In this document: positions 43,907 to 52,668 of the stretch, piece by piece
Numbering within the stretch: the stretch's first letter is position 1
Layout of the letters: every line of letters begins with the position of its first letter
DNA from: Bacteroidaceae bacterium
GTDB lineage: Bacteria > Bacteroidota > Bacteroidia > Bacteroidales > Muribaculaceae
Reading direction: 5' to 3'
Length of the DNA: 64,000 nucleotides
Assembly (NCBI GenBank): GCA_021768245.1
Contig: JAETNO010000002.1
Coordinates: 62,001-126,000, forward strand
The notes under the pieces: generated by a model
The model's input: only the letters and a program-made list of their open reading frames with translations
Database searches by the model: none
Told to the model about the DNA's origin: nothing
Made by a program: the position numbers and the translations under genes

Positions 43907-44097
43907 GAGATTGTCTAAATTTTATCCGCGACAGATTTAAATGGATTATCGAGATGATTTTGCGAGCCGAAGAGGGAATAATGCGGGCATTATGACCGAT
44001 GAAGCTTGGCAAAATCAGCCGATAAGGCATTTAAATATGGCCGGGAATTTGATTTAGAAATCTCATGATTATTTAGTTATAAAATTTAGACAATCTC
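43907..44097. mobile_element. 191-bp MITE-like element with 19-bp terminal inverted repeats
   Basis: GAGATTGTCTAAATTTTAT at the left end is the exact complement of the right end, and TTA flanks the element on both sides (43904-43906 and 44098-44100). The interior has no open frame of note. GAG ends with a 3-bp TNA target duplication are typical of IS5-family insertion sequences, so a nonautonomous derivative is the likely identity. The right-hand TTA is the stop codon of the MBL gene on the minus strand. The insertion therefore kept that gene intact while replacing everything after it. Confidence 0.75.
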
Positions 44098-44736
44098 TTA
44101 TATAAAAGGATTCGCAAGTTTTTCTCGTCCGATTGTGCTCTCTCCGCCATGTCCGGGAAGTATCACGGTGGAGTCCGGCAATGTCATGAGTTTTTTCTGT
44201 ATCGAATCAATCAGCGTTGCCTGATTCCCTTTAGGCAGGTCTGTCCTGCCTATCGAGCCGGCGAAAAGCGCGTCGCCTGTTATCACGAAGTTTGACTCGG
44301 GACAGTAGAGGGCTATGCTCCCCGGAGAATGTCCGGGCACGGATATTATCTCGATGCGTTCTTTCCCGAGGAAAAGGGTGTCACCGTCATGCAGTTCCAC
44401 CTCTGTCCTTTGGGGTGTCAGGGGAAGTTGAATCCCGAAGCGTTTTGCCTGGTTCGGAAGGTCGGTTGCCAGGAATTCATCTTCGGGATGAGCCTTGATT
44501 TCAAGTCCGTATTTTTCTTTCACATATGCGTTGCCGAATATATGGTCGAGATGGCTGTGTGTATTTATGAGATGGGTGACTTTCAGCCGGTGTTTTCCGA
44601 TAAAATTGTCGAGAGCCTCATTCTCTCTCCCGTCAATCATTCCGGGGTCCACTATTGCGGCTTCGAGCGATTCCGGGTCCCATAACACATAGGTGTTGAC
44701 CCCGAACATGTTGAATATAAATCTGCTTACCTTCAT
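44098..44736 (-). CDS. MBL-fold metallo-hydrolase (glyoxalase II-like)
   Basis: The 212-residue cytoplasmic hydrolase has the binuclear-zinc motif T-His60-S-His62-L-Asp64-His65, a second His in 'SVPGHSPGS', 'VITGDALFAGSIGRTDLP' and a final 'ILPGHGGES'. These are the glyoxalase II/YcbL-type ligands. The substrate is probably a thioester, but this is not certain. It lies 6 bp below rsmG on the same strand. Its TAA stop is part of the target duplication of the adjacent MITE. Confidence 0.9.
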   Translation of the reverse strand: MKVSRFIFNMFGVNTYVLWDPESLEAAIVDPGMIDGRENEALDNFIGKHRLKVTHLINTHSHLDHIFGNAYVKEKYGLEIKAHPEDEFLATDLPNQAKRFGIQLPLTPQRTEVELHDGDTLFLGKERIEIISVPGHSPGSIALYCPESNFVITGDALFAGSIGRTDLPKGNQATLIDSIQKKLMTLPDSTVILPGHGGESTIGREKLANPFI

Positions 44737-44742
44737 AGTCGT

Positions 44743-45363
44743 TTAGAATTCTACATAGATTAAGTCCTTGGTCTTGAAATACTCATCACTGAAATAGTCG
44801 CTGATAGGGACGTCGAGCACCGGTCGGGTCACACGTCCGAGTTCGCTGCCCAGTTCTCCTCCTTTCAGGCATATAAGGCCGTTGGGAATTCGGTTTTGAT
44901 TCTTCCCGGAGATGTTTCTGCCAATCATCTTCACAAGTTCATCGAGCTGCATGACGGCGCGCGATACCACGTAGTCGGCTTTGAGTTTACATTCGCCCAT
45001 GTCGCCGTGCTGAAAAGTCACGTTTGTCAGCCCGATTTCATTGGCGATTGCTGTGGCTACTTTTATTTTCTTTCCTATGCGGTCAATCAGGTGGAAACCA
45101 CAGTCTGGCCACATTATGGCTAATGGTATGCCGGGGAAACCTCCGCCTGTGCCGAGGTCGATAAACTGAGTGCCATCCACGGGGCTTATGAATTTTGCTA
45201 TTGCGAGGGAATGGAGGATATGGTGTAGATATAGGTTATCGATATCCTTTCGTGATATGACGTTTATCTTTTCATTCCATTCTGGATAGAGCCGGCCAAG
45301 GGCGGTGAATTGGTCTATTTGTCGCTGTGTAAGCGAGGGGAAATATTTCAGGATTTCTTCCAT
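44743..45363 (-). CDS. rsmG: 16S rRNA (guanine-527-N7) methyltransferase
   Basis: RsmG uses SAM to methylate G527 of 16S rRNA; its loss gives low-level streptomycin resistance. The 206 residues show the SAM loop 'FIDLGTGGGFPGIPLAI' near residue 68 and the family's 'NVISRKDIDNLYLHHILHSL' before it. It is cotranscribed with the MBL gene and divergent from cvfB. Confidence 0.95.
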   Translation of the reverse strand: MEEILKYFPSLTQRQIDQFTALGRLYPEWNEKINVISRKDIDNLYLHHILHSLAIAKFISPVDGTQFIDLGTGGGFPGIPLAIMWPDCGFHLIDRIGKKIKVATAIANEIGLTNVTFQHGDMGECKLKADYVVSRAVMQLDELVKMIGRNISGKNQNRIPNGLICLKGGELGSELGRVTRPVLDVPISDYFSDEYFKTKDLIYVEF

Positions 45364-45445
45364 AAATCAGAATTGACGATAACAGGGTGTCGTTGTTTAT
45401 TAACAACCGACTCTTTTATATGTTATATATTTTATATAAGGTATG

Positions 45446-45484
45446 CAAATTTAACGGTAATTTGTGATATTTTGGTTACTTTTG
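45446..45484. promoter_or_regulatory. Overlapping divergent -7 elements for rsmG (minus) and cvfB (plus)
   Basis: TAAATTTG on the minus strand (45446-45453) faces rsmG, and TACTTTTG on the plus strand (45477-45484) faces cvfB, 21 bp above its ATG. Neither has a perfect -33 at 20 nt. The two promoters are interleaved, so expression of the pair may be linked. Confidence 0.5.
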
Positions 45485-45505
45485 TGAAATAATTAAGAGA
45501 TTAAG

Positions 45506-46345
45506 ATGATAAAGTTAGGAAAATATAACTCACTGAAAGTGGTGAGAAACGTTGATTTTGGAGCCTATCTCGATGGAGGTGATGGCGAGGAGGTTCTGCT
45601 CCCGGCATGCTATATAGGCGCTCCGCTTCAACCCGGGGATGAACTTGAAGTGTTTGTCTATAAGGATTCTGAGGGGCGTCCGGTTGCCACTACCGAACAT
45701 CCCTTTGCCGAGATAGGAGAGTTTGCCTTTCTTCAGGTCACTGATGTCAACAGGACCGGGGCCTTCCTTGACTGGGGGCTTCCCAAGAAAAACCTGCTCG
45801 TTCCTTTCAGTGAGCAGACTGTAAGACTTTCGCGGGGCATGGTGGTGCTCGTCTATGTATATATCGATGATGCAACTAAGCGTATCGTCGCGTCGGCTAA
45901 GATTGAAAAATTTCTTGGCAACCGTTATCCGGATTATAAAATTGGCCAACGTGTCGATGCCTTGGTCTATAAACGTACCGATTTAGGCTACAAGGCTGTC
46001 GTCGACAATCTTTTTAACGGCATGATTTATGAGAATTCGCTTTATGCCCCGCTTGAAATCGGTGAGACCATTCATGCCTATGTAAAACAGGTGAGGCCCG
46101 ATGGCAAGATTGACCTTGTGATGTCGGGAAGCAATGACGGTCGTGTCGATGCCCTTATGGATAAGATTCTGAAGCGGCTTGGTTCCGAGCCTGACGGTTT
46201 TCTGCCCATTTCCGACTCGACCTCACCCGAAGCCATACGCGCGACATTCCAATGCTCGAAAAAGGATTTCAAAAAAGCCATAGGCCATCTTTACCGCGAG
46301 CGTAAAATCCTTCTGACAGATGGTGGTATCCGGATTGTAAAATAG
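45506..46345 (+). CDS. S1-domain RNA-binding protein, CvfB family
   Basis: The 279 residues contain S1-like barrels at about 3-60, 65-135 and 140-210 ('GAYLDGGDGEEVLLPACYI', 'GAFLDWGLPKKNLLVPFSE') and a C-terminal winged helix (about 215-279). This is the CvfB/YitL layout. In Staphylococcus CvfB affects virulence-gene expression through RNA binding; the role here is not known. It is convergent with the ABC-F gene, with 14 bp between stops. Confidence 0.88.
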   Translation: MIKLGKYNSLKVVRNVDFGAYLDGGDGEEVLLPACYIGAPLQPGDELEVFVYKDSEGRPVATTEHPFAEIGEFAFLQVTDVNRTGAFLDWGLPKKNLLVPFSEQTVRLSRGMVVLVYVYIDDATKRIVASAKIEKFLGNRYPDYKIGQRVDALVYKRTDLGYKAVVDNLFNGMIYENSLYAPLEIGETIHAYVKQVRPDGKIDLVMSGSNDGRVDALMDKILKRLGSEPDGFLPISDSTSPEAIRATFQCSKKDFKKAIGHLYRERKILLTDGGIRIVK

Positions 46346-46359
46346 CCTCTTGGATGATG

Positions 46360-48375
46360 CTATCTGCTGATTTCATCGAGTTCCATTGAGGCGAGTTCCC
46401 AGAGGGACATGGCGTTTTCAAGCCGTTTCGATGTAGATGCATGGCGGTCGTAGATATCGGCGGGTGGATTGCCGGCTGAGAGAATAGCTTCGATATCGGC
46501 CACCTCTTTTTCGAGACGCGCGATTTCCGCCTCGGCTTCCTCAACTTTCTTGCGGGCCTTTCGGACAAGCTTTTCATGCTCGCGCTGTTCCGCATAGCTT
46601 AGTTTGCGGCTGGCTTTCCCGTCAGGCTCTTCATTGGGCTTGTCTGCCTTATTCGTAGTGGTCGGCCCGTCTGAACCGGATTTCTTCCCTCCGTTTGCTG
46701 CATTGTTGCGGGCCTGGGCCTCAGCTGTCGGTCTGACAGTGTTGCGCTCAAGCTCCGAAAGGGAGGCAAGTTTTTTCTTTTCAAGGAACTCGTAGATGCC
46801 TCCGAGACATTCCTTGACCTGCCCTCCGCCAAATTCATAGACCTTTTCTACAAGGCCGTCAAGAAATTCTCGGTCGTGACTTACCACTATGACCGTCCCG
46901 TTGAAATCTTTGATAGCCTGCTTGAGGATATCCTTGGTTTTCATGTCGAGATGGTTTGTCGGCTCATCGAGAATCAGCAGATTGACCGGTTCGAGCAGCA
47001 GGCGGATCATTGCGAGCCGTGTCTTTTCTCCTCCTGAAAGCACTTTCACTTTTTTGTCGGAAGCTTCTCCGCCAAACATGAAGGCCCCGAGTATATCCCG
47101 TATTTTAGTCCGGATGTCGCCTATGGCAACACGGTCTATCGTGTCGAACACTGTGATTTCTCCGTCGAGCAGTGTAGCCTGGTTTTGGGCGAAATATCCG
47201 ATTTTCACGTTATGCCCGATTTTAAGTGAGCCGGTGAAAGGGATTTCGCCCATGATGCATTTGACAAGGGTTGATTTTCCTTCTCCGTTTTTGCCGACGA
47301 AGGCAACCTTTTCTCCGCGTTTGATTGTGAATGTCGCATTGTCGAACACTTGGTGGTCACCGTAGGCTTTGCCTACATTCTCCGCAATGACAGGATAGTC
47401 TCCTGAGCGAGGTGCAGGAGGAAATTTAAGATTAAGGTGCGATGTGTCGACCTCGTCCACCTCTATGCGCTCGATTTTGGCGAGCTGCTTGATGCGGCTT
47501 TGGACCTGGACACTCTTTGTGGCCTTATATCGGAATCTTTCGATGAAATCTTCCGTGTCCTGAATCATCTTTTGTTGGTTCTGATAGGCACGCATCTGCT
47601 GTTCGAGGCGTTCCTGGCGGAGCACGAGATATTTTGAATAGTTAACCGAATAGTCATATATTTTCCCGAGAGAGATTTCAATCGTGCGGTTTGTCACGTT
47701 GTCGATAAACGCTCTGTCGTGGCTCACGAGCATCACGGCGTTGGCTTTTGTTATCAGGAAATTTTCAAGCCATTGGATTGATTCTATATCAAGGTGGTTG
47801 GTCGGCTCGTCAAGCAGCAGCACATCCGGCCGTCGCAACAGGATTTTGGCTAATTCTATTCTCATGCGCCAGCCTCCTGAAAATTCAGCCGTCGGACGGT
47901 TGAAATCGCTTCTTAGGAAACCAAGACCGATAAGCGTCTTTTCCATCTCCGCCTCGAAGTTCTCGCTTTCCTCCATGGATAGCCTGTCGGTAAGAGATGT
48001 CATTGTTTCAATCAGTTGCTGATATTCATCGCTTTCATAGTCGGTACGCGTTGATAGCTGGCGGTTGATTTCATCGAGGCGTGAACGCATTTCGTCAACA
48101 TGGCTGAAAGCGCTGCGCACTTCGTCGATTACCGTTGAAGTGTCGCTTACCGTTATGTGCTGGGGGAGATAGCCGATTGTTGTATCGCGAGGGAGGGCGA
48201 CTGACCCTGAGGTCGGTTTCTGTAAGCCGGCTATAATTTTAAGCATTGTAGATTTCCCGGCTCCGTTTTTCCCCACGAGGGCAATTTTATCCTTCGGATT
48301 TATTATATAGGATATATTGTCGAATAGACACTTTGCGCTGAACTCTACTTTCAGGCTATTGATTGAAATGCTCAT
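46360..48375 (-). CDS. ABC-F family ribosome-associated ATPase
   Basis: The 671-residue soluble protein has two ABC cassettes with Walker A 'GKNGAGKST' and 'GKNGEGKST', signature motifs 'SGGWRMRIELAKILL' and 'SGGEKTRLAMIRLLL', and Walker B 'VLLLDEPTNHLD' and 'LLILDEPTNHLD'. An inter-domain linker (about 240-300) and a C-terminal coiled coil (about 600-665) complete it. There is no membrane domain. ABC-F proteins act in the ribosomal E site; the Uup/YheS-like layout with a C-terminal coiled coil argues for a housekeeping translation factor over a resistance determinant. A consensus promoter lies upstream. Confidence 0.93.
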   Translation of the reverse strand: MSISINSLKVEFSAKCLFDNISYIINPKDKIALVGKNGAGKSTMLKIIAGLQKPTSGSVALPRDTTIGYLPQHITVSDTSTVIDEVRSAFSHVDEMRSRLDEINRQLSTRTDYESDEYQQLIETMTSLTDRLSMEESENFEAEMEKTLIGLGFLRSDFNRPTAEFSGGWRMRIELAKILLRRPDVLLLDEPTNHLDIESIQWLENFLITKANAVMLVSHDRAFIDNVTNRTIEISLGKIYDYSVNYSKYLVLRQERLEQQMRAYQNQQKMIQDTEDFIERFRYKATKSVQVQSRIKQLAKIERIEVDEVDTSHLNLKFPPAPRSGDYPVIAENVGKAYGDHQVFDNATFTIKRGEKVAFVGKNGEGKSTLVKCIMGEIPFTGSLKIGHNVKIGYFAQNQATLLDGEITVFDTIDRVAIGDIRTKIRDILGAFMFGGEASDKKVKVLSGGEKTRLAMIRLLLEPVNLLILDEPTNHLDMKTKDILKQAIKDFNGTVIVVSHDREFLDGLVEKVYEFGGGQVKECLGGIYEFLEKKKLASLSELERNTVRPTAEAQARNNAANGGKKSGSDGPTTTNKADKPNEEPDGKASRKLSYAEQREHEKLVRKARKKVEEAEAEIARLEKEVADIEAILSAGNPPADIYDRHASTSKRLENAMSLWELASMELDEISR

Positions 48376-48395
48376 TGTCGGTCAATTGTGAGCTG

Positions 48396-48427
48396 CAAAA
48401 TTAGTCAGAATCTTGCATATGGCCAAA
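48396..48427 (-). promoter_or_regulatory. ABC-F gene promoter TTTG-N20-TAATTTTG
   Basis: Minus strand: -33 TTTG (48424-48427), 20-nt spacer and -7 TAATTTTG (48396-48403), an exact consensus. Confidence 0.8.
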
Positions 48428-48448
48428 TAAGCGGAAGTTTGCGTGGGG

Positions 48449-49075
48449 CTATCGGTTCATGAACGGATGGGAATGTGTGGGGTCGGGAATGAAGGACTCA
48501 TATGTACAGTCATCGTAATACACTACTATGCCTGTAACCCTTTTGCCTTTGCCCGGGGTCAGGGTGATGGAGTCGGTGGCTGCGCTTTTATCCGGAGTGG
48601 TAGGATTTTTACCTTCCTGGGTCGTTTCAGCCGGTGATGCGAATGTGAAGGTGTTGTCAAAGCCGAATCCGGGAATTGTTGGCCCTGAATTTTCAGTGGC
48701 ATGTGCCTGATTTCCCTCGAAGAATTTTTCTGAGGTGCCTGGCTCAGATTCTTCAATAAAGTTTATTGTTGGGGCAACCGGCTGATTTGGCGTGCTTTGT
48801 GGGGATGTTTGTTGCTGGTTTAGCTTGTTTTGAGGCTCTGAGATTTCAATATTTACATTCTTCACCATATCTCCTTCGCCAAACATGAGCCACACGACGT
48901 TGAGGTCTGGGTAGGCGTTATGAATCTTCCCGATTATTTCGTCACTGACTTTCTTATTTCGCCCTGCAAGCAGCTGGCTTCCGGTTGGACGGGGTATCCC
49001 ACATTCGTCGGCAAACTGAGTCACACTGATTTGTCGGGAATCAAGGAAGGTTTTTAGACGAGAAACAAGGTCCAT
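48449..49075 (-). CDS. HTH-domain protein with disordered tail
   Basis: The 208-residue protein has an XRE/Cro-like helix-turn-helix in its first 65 residues ('VTQFADECGIPRPTGSQLL', then 'PDLNVVWLMFGEGDM', a pattern seen in many Bacteroidales regulators). A Pro/Thr/Gln/Asn-rich segment (about 75-175) that looks disordered follows, then a short C-terminal part with 'KRVTGIVVYYDDCTYESFI'. It has its own consensus promoter and faces a long AT-rich region holding repeated TTTGYAAA words, which could be its binding sites. The targets are unknown. Confidence 0.75.
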   Translation of the reverse strand: MDLVSRLKTFLDSRQISVTQFADECGIPRPTGSQLLAGRNKKVSDEIIGKIHNAYPDLNVVWLMFGEGDMVKNVNIEISEPQNKLNQQQTSPQSTPNQPVAPTINFIEESEPGTSEKFFEGNQAHATENSGPTIPGFGFDNTFTFASPAETTQEGKNPTTPDKSAATDSITLTPGKGKRVTGIVVYYDDCTYESFIPDPTHSHPFMNR

Positions 49076-49115
49076 AAATGTAAATTCTTGAAAATTTCAA
49101 TTTGTAATTCGATTG

Positions 49116-49147
49116 CAAATGTAATTATATAATTTCAGAATTCCAAA
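49116..49147 (-). promoter_or_regulatory. HTH gene promoter TTTG-N20-TACATTTG
   Basis: Minus strand: -33 TTTG (49144-49147), 20-nt spacer and -7 TACATTTG (49116-49123), an exact consensus, 41 bp above the ATG. Confidence 0.75.
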
Positions 49148-49938
49148 TTCTAAAAATGAAATTGTGAATTTGGTATTTGGAAATGACAATTTGCAAATGA
49201 AATAAGTATAGAGGCCTTAAAGTGTTTTGTTTTGCAAACGGAAATATCTGTTTTTAATCGCAAACATGCTGCTTATAGAATAACTATAGATATAGAACGT
49301 AATATATAATAATTACCGCATATTACATGATAATTATTCCCCTACCATGACTTAAGGGTAAAAGAGGTCATAAAGTGGCTATGATATATGGATAAATACT
49401 TTATATAATAAGCGTAATAATGGTGATAATTAAGTGTTTATATATGATGTTAATGAAATTAAGTTTGCAAATAAATCCTAAAATTCTAATTTTGAAACTG
49501 TCTGAAAATTGAGTCTGAAACGCAAATTTGAATTAAAACAGGATGTATTTGAAATTGCGAATTGAGTTGAATATCTAAATTTAGATTGTAAATTCACAGT
49601 TTGCAGTTCTCAATTAATAATTTATTGAATTGCTCGGATTCATTTGTAAATATAATATTGCAATTTAGAATATGTATTTGTTTTTGTAAATCGAATATCG
49701 TCTATATTTACAAATCGAAACTCAGAAATATAAATTTTAAATACTAATAAATGACATCTTATTGATGCTCACTATTATAACATATTAATAGAAAGAAAAA
49801 TAATTTTATTAGCAAATATTAACTATAATTATTTGGAATTTAATCAATCTTTACTCTCGGCCCCTGATATGTTAATGCTTGTGATTCCTATAGCCTAAAA
49901 TAATCCATATCTTACCGTAAAAATTCATTCTATTTGAC
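49148..49938. other. AT-rich gene-free region with recurrent TTTGYAAA words
   Basis: I see no supportable gene in these 791 bp. The near-palindromic word TTTGCAAA or TTTGTAAA occurs at 49190, 49231, 49464, 49643 and 49683, and its complement at 49707. The last two form an inverted pair 14 bp apart. Related words (GCAAATTTG, ATTGCGAATTG) are scattered between. No DnaA-box-like array was seen. Candidate roles are an operator cluster for the adjacent HTH protein or a structural AT-rich spacer. Confidence 0.5.
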
Positions 49939-49989
49939 AAAGAACAGCCCTCCAAAAGTTAGCTTAAAACTTTTGGAGGGCTGTTCTTT
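49939..49989. terminator. Strong terminator closing the radical SAM gene run
   Basis: A perfect 22-bp stem (49939-49960 with 49968-49989) has a 7-nt loop. On the minus strand it lies 43 bp past the stop at 50033. The A and T flanks allow function in both directions. Confidence 0.85.
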
Positions 49990-50032
49990 CGCTTTAATTA
50001 CGAAATATCTATAAATAGTGCTTACAGATTTA

Positions 50033-50968
50033 TCATATAGCGTTGTTAAATTGTATCATGGGGATACGCCCGTAGCCGTTTTTCAGATTTCCGCAGTGTA
50101 ATTCTATTAAAGAATTCAGTTTTGTTATGAATTGATGGTATTCTATATCATTATCAGGGAAAATAGAGCAAAGGAAATGTGTATCGTTCCTGTCTATATA
50201 AGGCATTTGCCCATTATGTGTTTCGGCATATTTAATAACGGAATCGAGGAAACTGGATTGGGTGCCGCTTAATTCTCTTACTATATTTGAAATATAATTC
50301 TTTATCAGTTGCCTGTTTGGTTCTTTTGCTCCTTTCGGATTTATGAAATCCATTGTTGATAATATCTGCATCGCTATGAGCCAATGCATGGCTTTGAGAT
50401 TGGCCATATCACGCTTTTTAACGTCTTCGCTTATACTGATGGATGATAGATGGCTTTGTGTGACATCAATGTGAATATTAAAGAATCTACATAACTCTCC
50501 AATACGTTGCAATCTATAATAATAGCTCTCCGGTATGTTTTGGATTGTGGAGTATTGCATTTCGAACAGATATAATTTCATTTTCTGTAAATACTCTTCA
50601 GAGGGATATTCTTTTGTGAATTTACTTTGTAGTGTGAAATCGAGGGAGTATAGGTTTACTGTATTTTTTATAATATTATAATAGCTGCTTTTAAGCATAT
50701 CGCAGAATGAATCGGTATCCATACGTGACGTGTTTTGCATGGTTTTTCTTTGTGCCCACCAATTCAACGCCGTAAACAACAGTGATATTACCGAAAGGGA
50801 AATCGCCACCCAGTCCCAAAGATTTAAATGCAATTTGTTTACGAGAACAGTTATTCGGTCTCCTGATGTTATTATCAGACATAATGCTAATGCGATAAAT
50901 GCCAGACCAGTGCATAGGATTGAAATATCAGTGGCAGCGAAACGGGTTATGATATTTTTTTGTTTCAT
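50033..50968 (-). CDS. Unknown membrane protein, last gene of the RiPP-like cluster
   Basis: I do not recognise this 311-residue protein. It has two N-terminal membrane helices (about 15-35 and 49-71) and a helical cytoplasmic domain with no metal or nucleotide motif ('SMDTDSFCDMLKSSYYNI', 'FFNIHIDVTQSHL'). It starts 11 bp below the formyltransferase-kinase gene and is followed by a strong terminator. It therefore belongs to the same transcript. Export, immunity or sensing are possible roles, but nothing in the sequence selects one. Confidence 0.7.
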   Translation of the reverse strand: MKQKNIITRFAATDISILCTGLAFIALALCLIITSGDRITVLVNKLHLNLWDWVAISLSVISLLFTALNWWAQRKTMQNTSRMDTDSFCDMLKSSYYNIIKNTVNLYSLDFTLQSKFTKEYPSEEYLQKMKLYLFEMQYSTIQNIPESYYYRLQRIGELCRFFNIHIDVTQSHLSSISISEDVKKRDMANLKAMHWLIAMQILSTMDFINPKGAKEPNRQLIKNYISNIVRELSGTQSSFLDSVIKYAETHNGQMPYIDRNDTHFLCSIFPDNDIEYHQFITKLNSLIELHCGNLKNGYGRIPMIQFNNAI

Positions 50969-50979
50969 AATTTGATTAC

Positions 50980-52668
50980 CTACGTAATATTTAATGGGTA
51001 AAAAATCTGTTCTAACGGGGATATCTCTCTTAGGTCTGTGGATTGGCAGGCTTTTTGGATTTGGTGGTGCAGGATGGCGAAATCTTTGTTTTCTTCCAGT
51101 CTTTTCATCACCGGGGATGATTCGGGGGAGATATAATCATTCTCCGTGAAGATATTGCCATCCGTGCAAAGCTCGCTATAGAGCTCAGGCGACTTAAGGG
51201 CGATATAGATATTGGCATATATTATTAGCTCGGAAAAATAGTCTGCTTCTTTTAACAGGTATTTATTGTCTTTCCTCAGAGGGTGCTGGTAATTCCGATT
51301 GCCTCCATAGTCTTTAACCGGTCTGGAAGACTGAATCCATAAATGGTCGATATCAAGCAGGATAATCTTTCCGTTTGAATCAATGTGGATGTTCCCCGGA
51401 TGTATGTCGCCATGTACAATCCCGTGACAGTGATTGGTTGAGCATATGCGTATGAATTCATCTGCTAGGCGCGACAATGCCTCTTTATCTCCCAGATGGT
51501 GATTGATATATTCAGACAGGCTCTCGCCATCGTCCCAGTCCATCATTATGGCCGGCATATGTCCTTTGGGCGTATTTATAGCCGATGGAAGCACCTCGAA
51601 TCGGGCGAAATGCGTTATATTGTTCCCGGATAGATACTGTGCGGTAGCTGTAAGTCTCTCGATATATGGCTCAATCTTGTCTGTTGAGATATTTTTAAGG
51701 AAGCGCAAGGCCTTTTTTCGGCCGTTTATATGGATAGGGAATACGATTGCTTCCCGTCCTTGCAGATATCTGTAGCAGCCGTCTATGTTTCTCTCAAACT
51801 CAGCCCCGATGATTTGAGGGCTGACAATGGCGCCATTCTCTATCGCGCTTATATAGTCTGATGCCATAGGCATACGGCTGAAATCGTATAGGGATATGTA
51901 TCCGTCTTTACAGCAGATGAATGGTCTGCCGTCATTTCTGATTACTATCCCTCTTGAATCATGGCCCGTATTAGCCTCGACATATTCACCGACCTCATAG
52001 AAGCTATGCTCAAGTTCGGGAAAGAGATGATATATGAGCTTAGGGAAGCCTCTGAGCAGATGCCACAGCCGTCCTGTCTCAAAATTCATCAGCGTGTCGT
52101 AATCTATTGAAGGGCTGGGATTCTGTGGCAAAGGTGTTTGTGCGCTTCCTTCCTGGAGGTATAAATCATTGTTCAGGACCTCGCCTAACAGTCTGATAGC
52201 GGTATTTTCCGCATTTTCCATCGCCACAGCGAGAGGTTCCCCTTTCTCAATGTCGAATGGGCTCTGGATGAGGATGTTTCCTGCGTCAGGCCTTTCGGTC
52301 AATTTGTGGATGGTGACTCCCCCTTTCAACTCCATGTTATAGTACATTTCAAACCAAGGATTTATCCCCGGATAATGGGGCAGGAGCGAGGGATGGATGT
52401 TTATTCCGCCATAGCGGCTTGATGAAATTATGCTTTCAGGGATTATACGGTTTAATTTATATGAAATCAATAAGTCTGTCTGTTGCAAATCAATGCGGAG
52501 CCTCTCCCACGAAGCGAAACGGATGTAATTGATGTTGAAGGCATCTTTTATGCGCTCAAGTCTGCCGTCTGATGAAAAATTTATGATTGTTAGATTCCTG
52601 GACCATGATGAAGCGCACAGAAAATTCAGTACTTCCGAATATCGATGGGTCAGAAACGCGATTTTCAT
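50980..52668 (-). CDS. Fusion of a formyltransferase domain and a kinase-like domain
   Basis: The 562 residues join two enzymes. Residues about 1-190 form a formyl-THF-dependent transferase fold with the catalytic triad of Asn90, His92 ('INIHPSLLPHYPG') and Asp128 ('ERPDAGNIL'), as in methionyl-tRNA formyltransferase. Residues about 290-480 form a small protein-kinase or aminoglycoside-kinase-like fold with catalytic loop 'HGDIHPGNIHID' (Asp421, Asn426) and metal-binding 'LLDID' (Asp439, Asp441). The middle (190-290) is unassigned. Its ATG overlaps the peptidase stop by 4 bp. Inferred role: tailoring a peptide or small molecule by N-formylation and phosphorylation, or, in the kinase half, conferring self-protection. 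Confidence 0.8.
   Translation of the reverse strand: MKIAFLTHRYSEVLNFLCASSWSRNLTIINFSSDGRLERIKDAFNINYIRFASWERLRIDLQQTDLLISYKLNRIIPESIISSSRYGGINIHPSLLPHYPGINPWFEMYYNMELKGGVTIHKLTERPDAGNILIQSPFDIEKGEPLAVAMENAENTAIRLLGEVLNNDLYLQEGSAQTPLPQNPSPSIDYDTLMNFETGRLWHLLRGFPKLIYHLFPELEHSFYEVGEYVEANTGHDSRGIVIRNDGRPFICCKDGYISLYDFSRMPMASDYISAIENGAIVSPQIIGAEFERNIDGCYRYLQGREAIVFPIHINGRKKALRFLKNISTDKIEPYIERLTATAQYLSGNNITHFARFEVLPSAINTPKGHMPAIMMDWDDGESLSEYINHHLGDKEALSRLADEFIRICSTNHCHGIVHGDIHPGNIHIDSNGKIILLDIDHLWIQSSRPVKDYGGNRNYQHPLRKDNKYLLKEADYFSELIIYANIYIALKSPELYSELCTDGNIFTENDYISPESSPVMKRLEENKDFAILHHQIQKACQSTDLREISPLEQIFYPLNIT

Noticed and set aside
49148..49938. AT-rich region as a replication origin
   Set aside because: No DnaA-box cluster and no dnaA, dnaN or gidA-type genes nearby.
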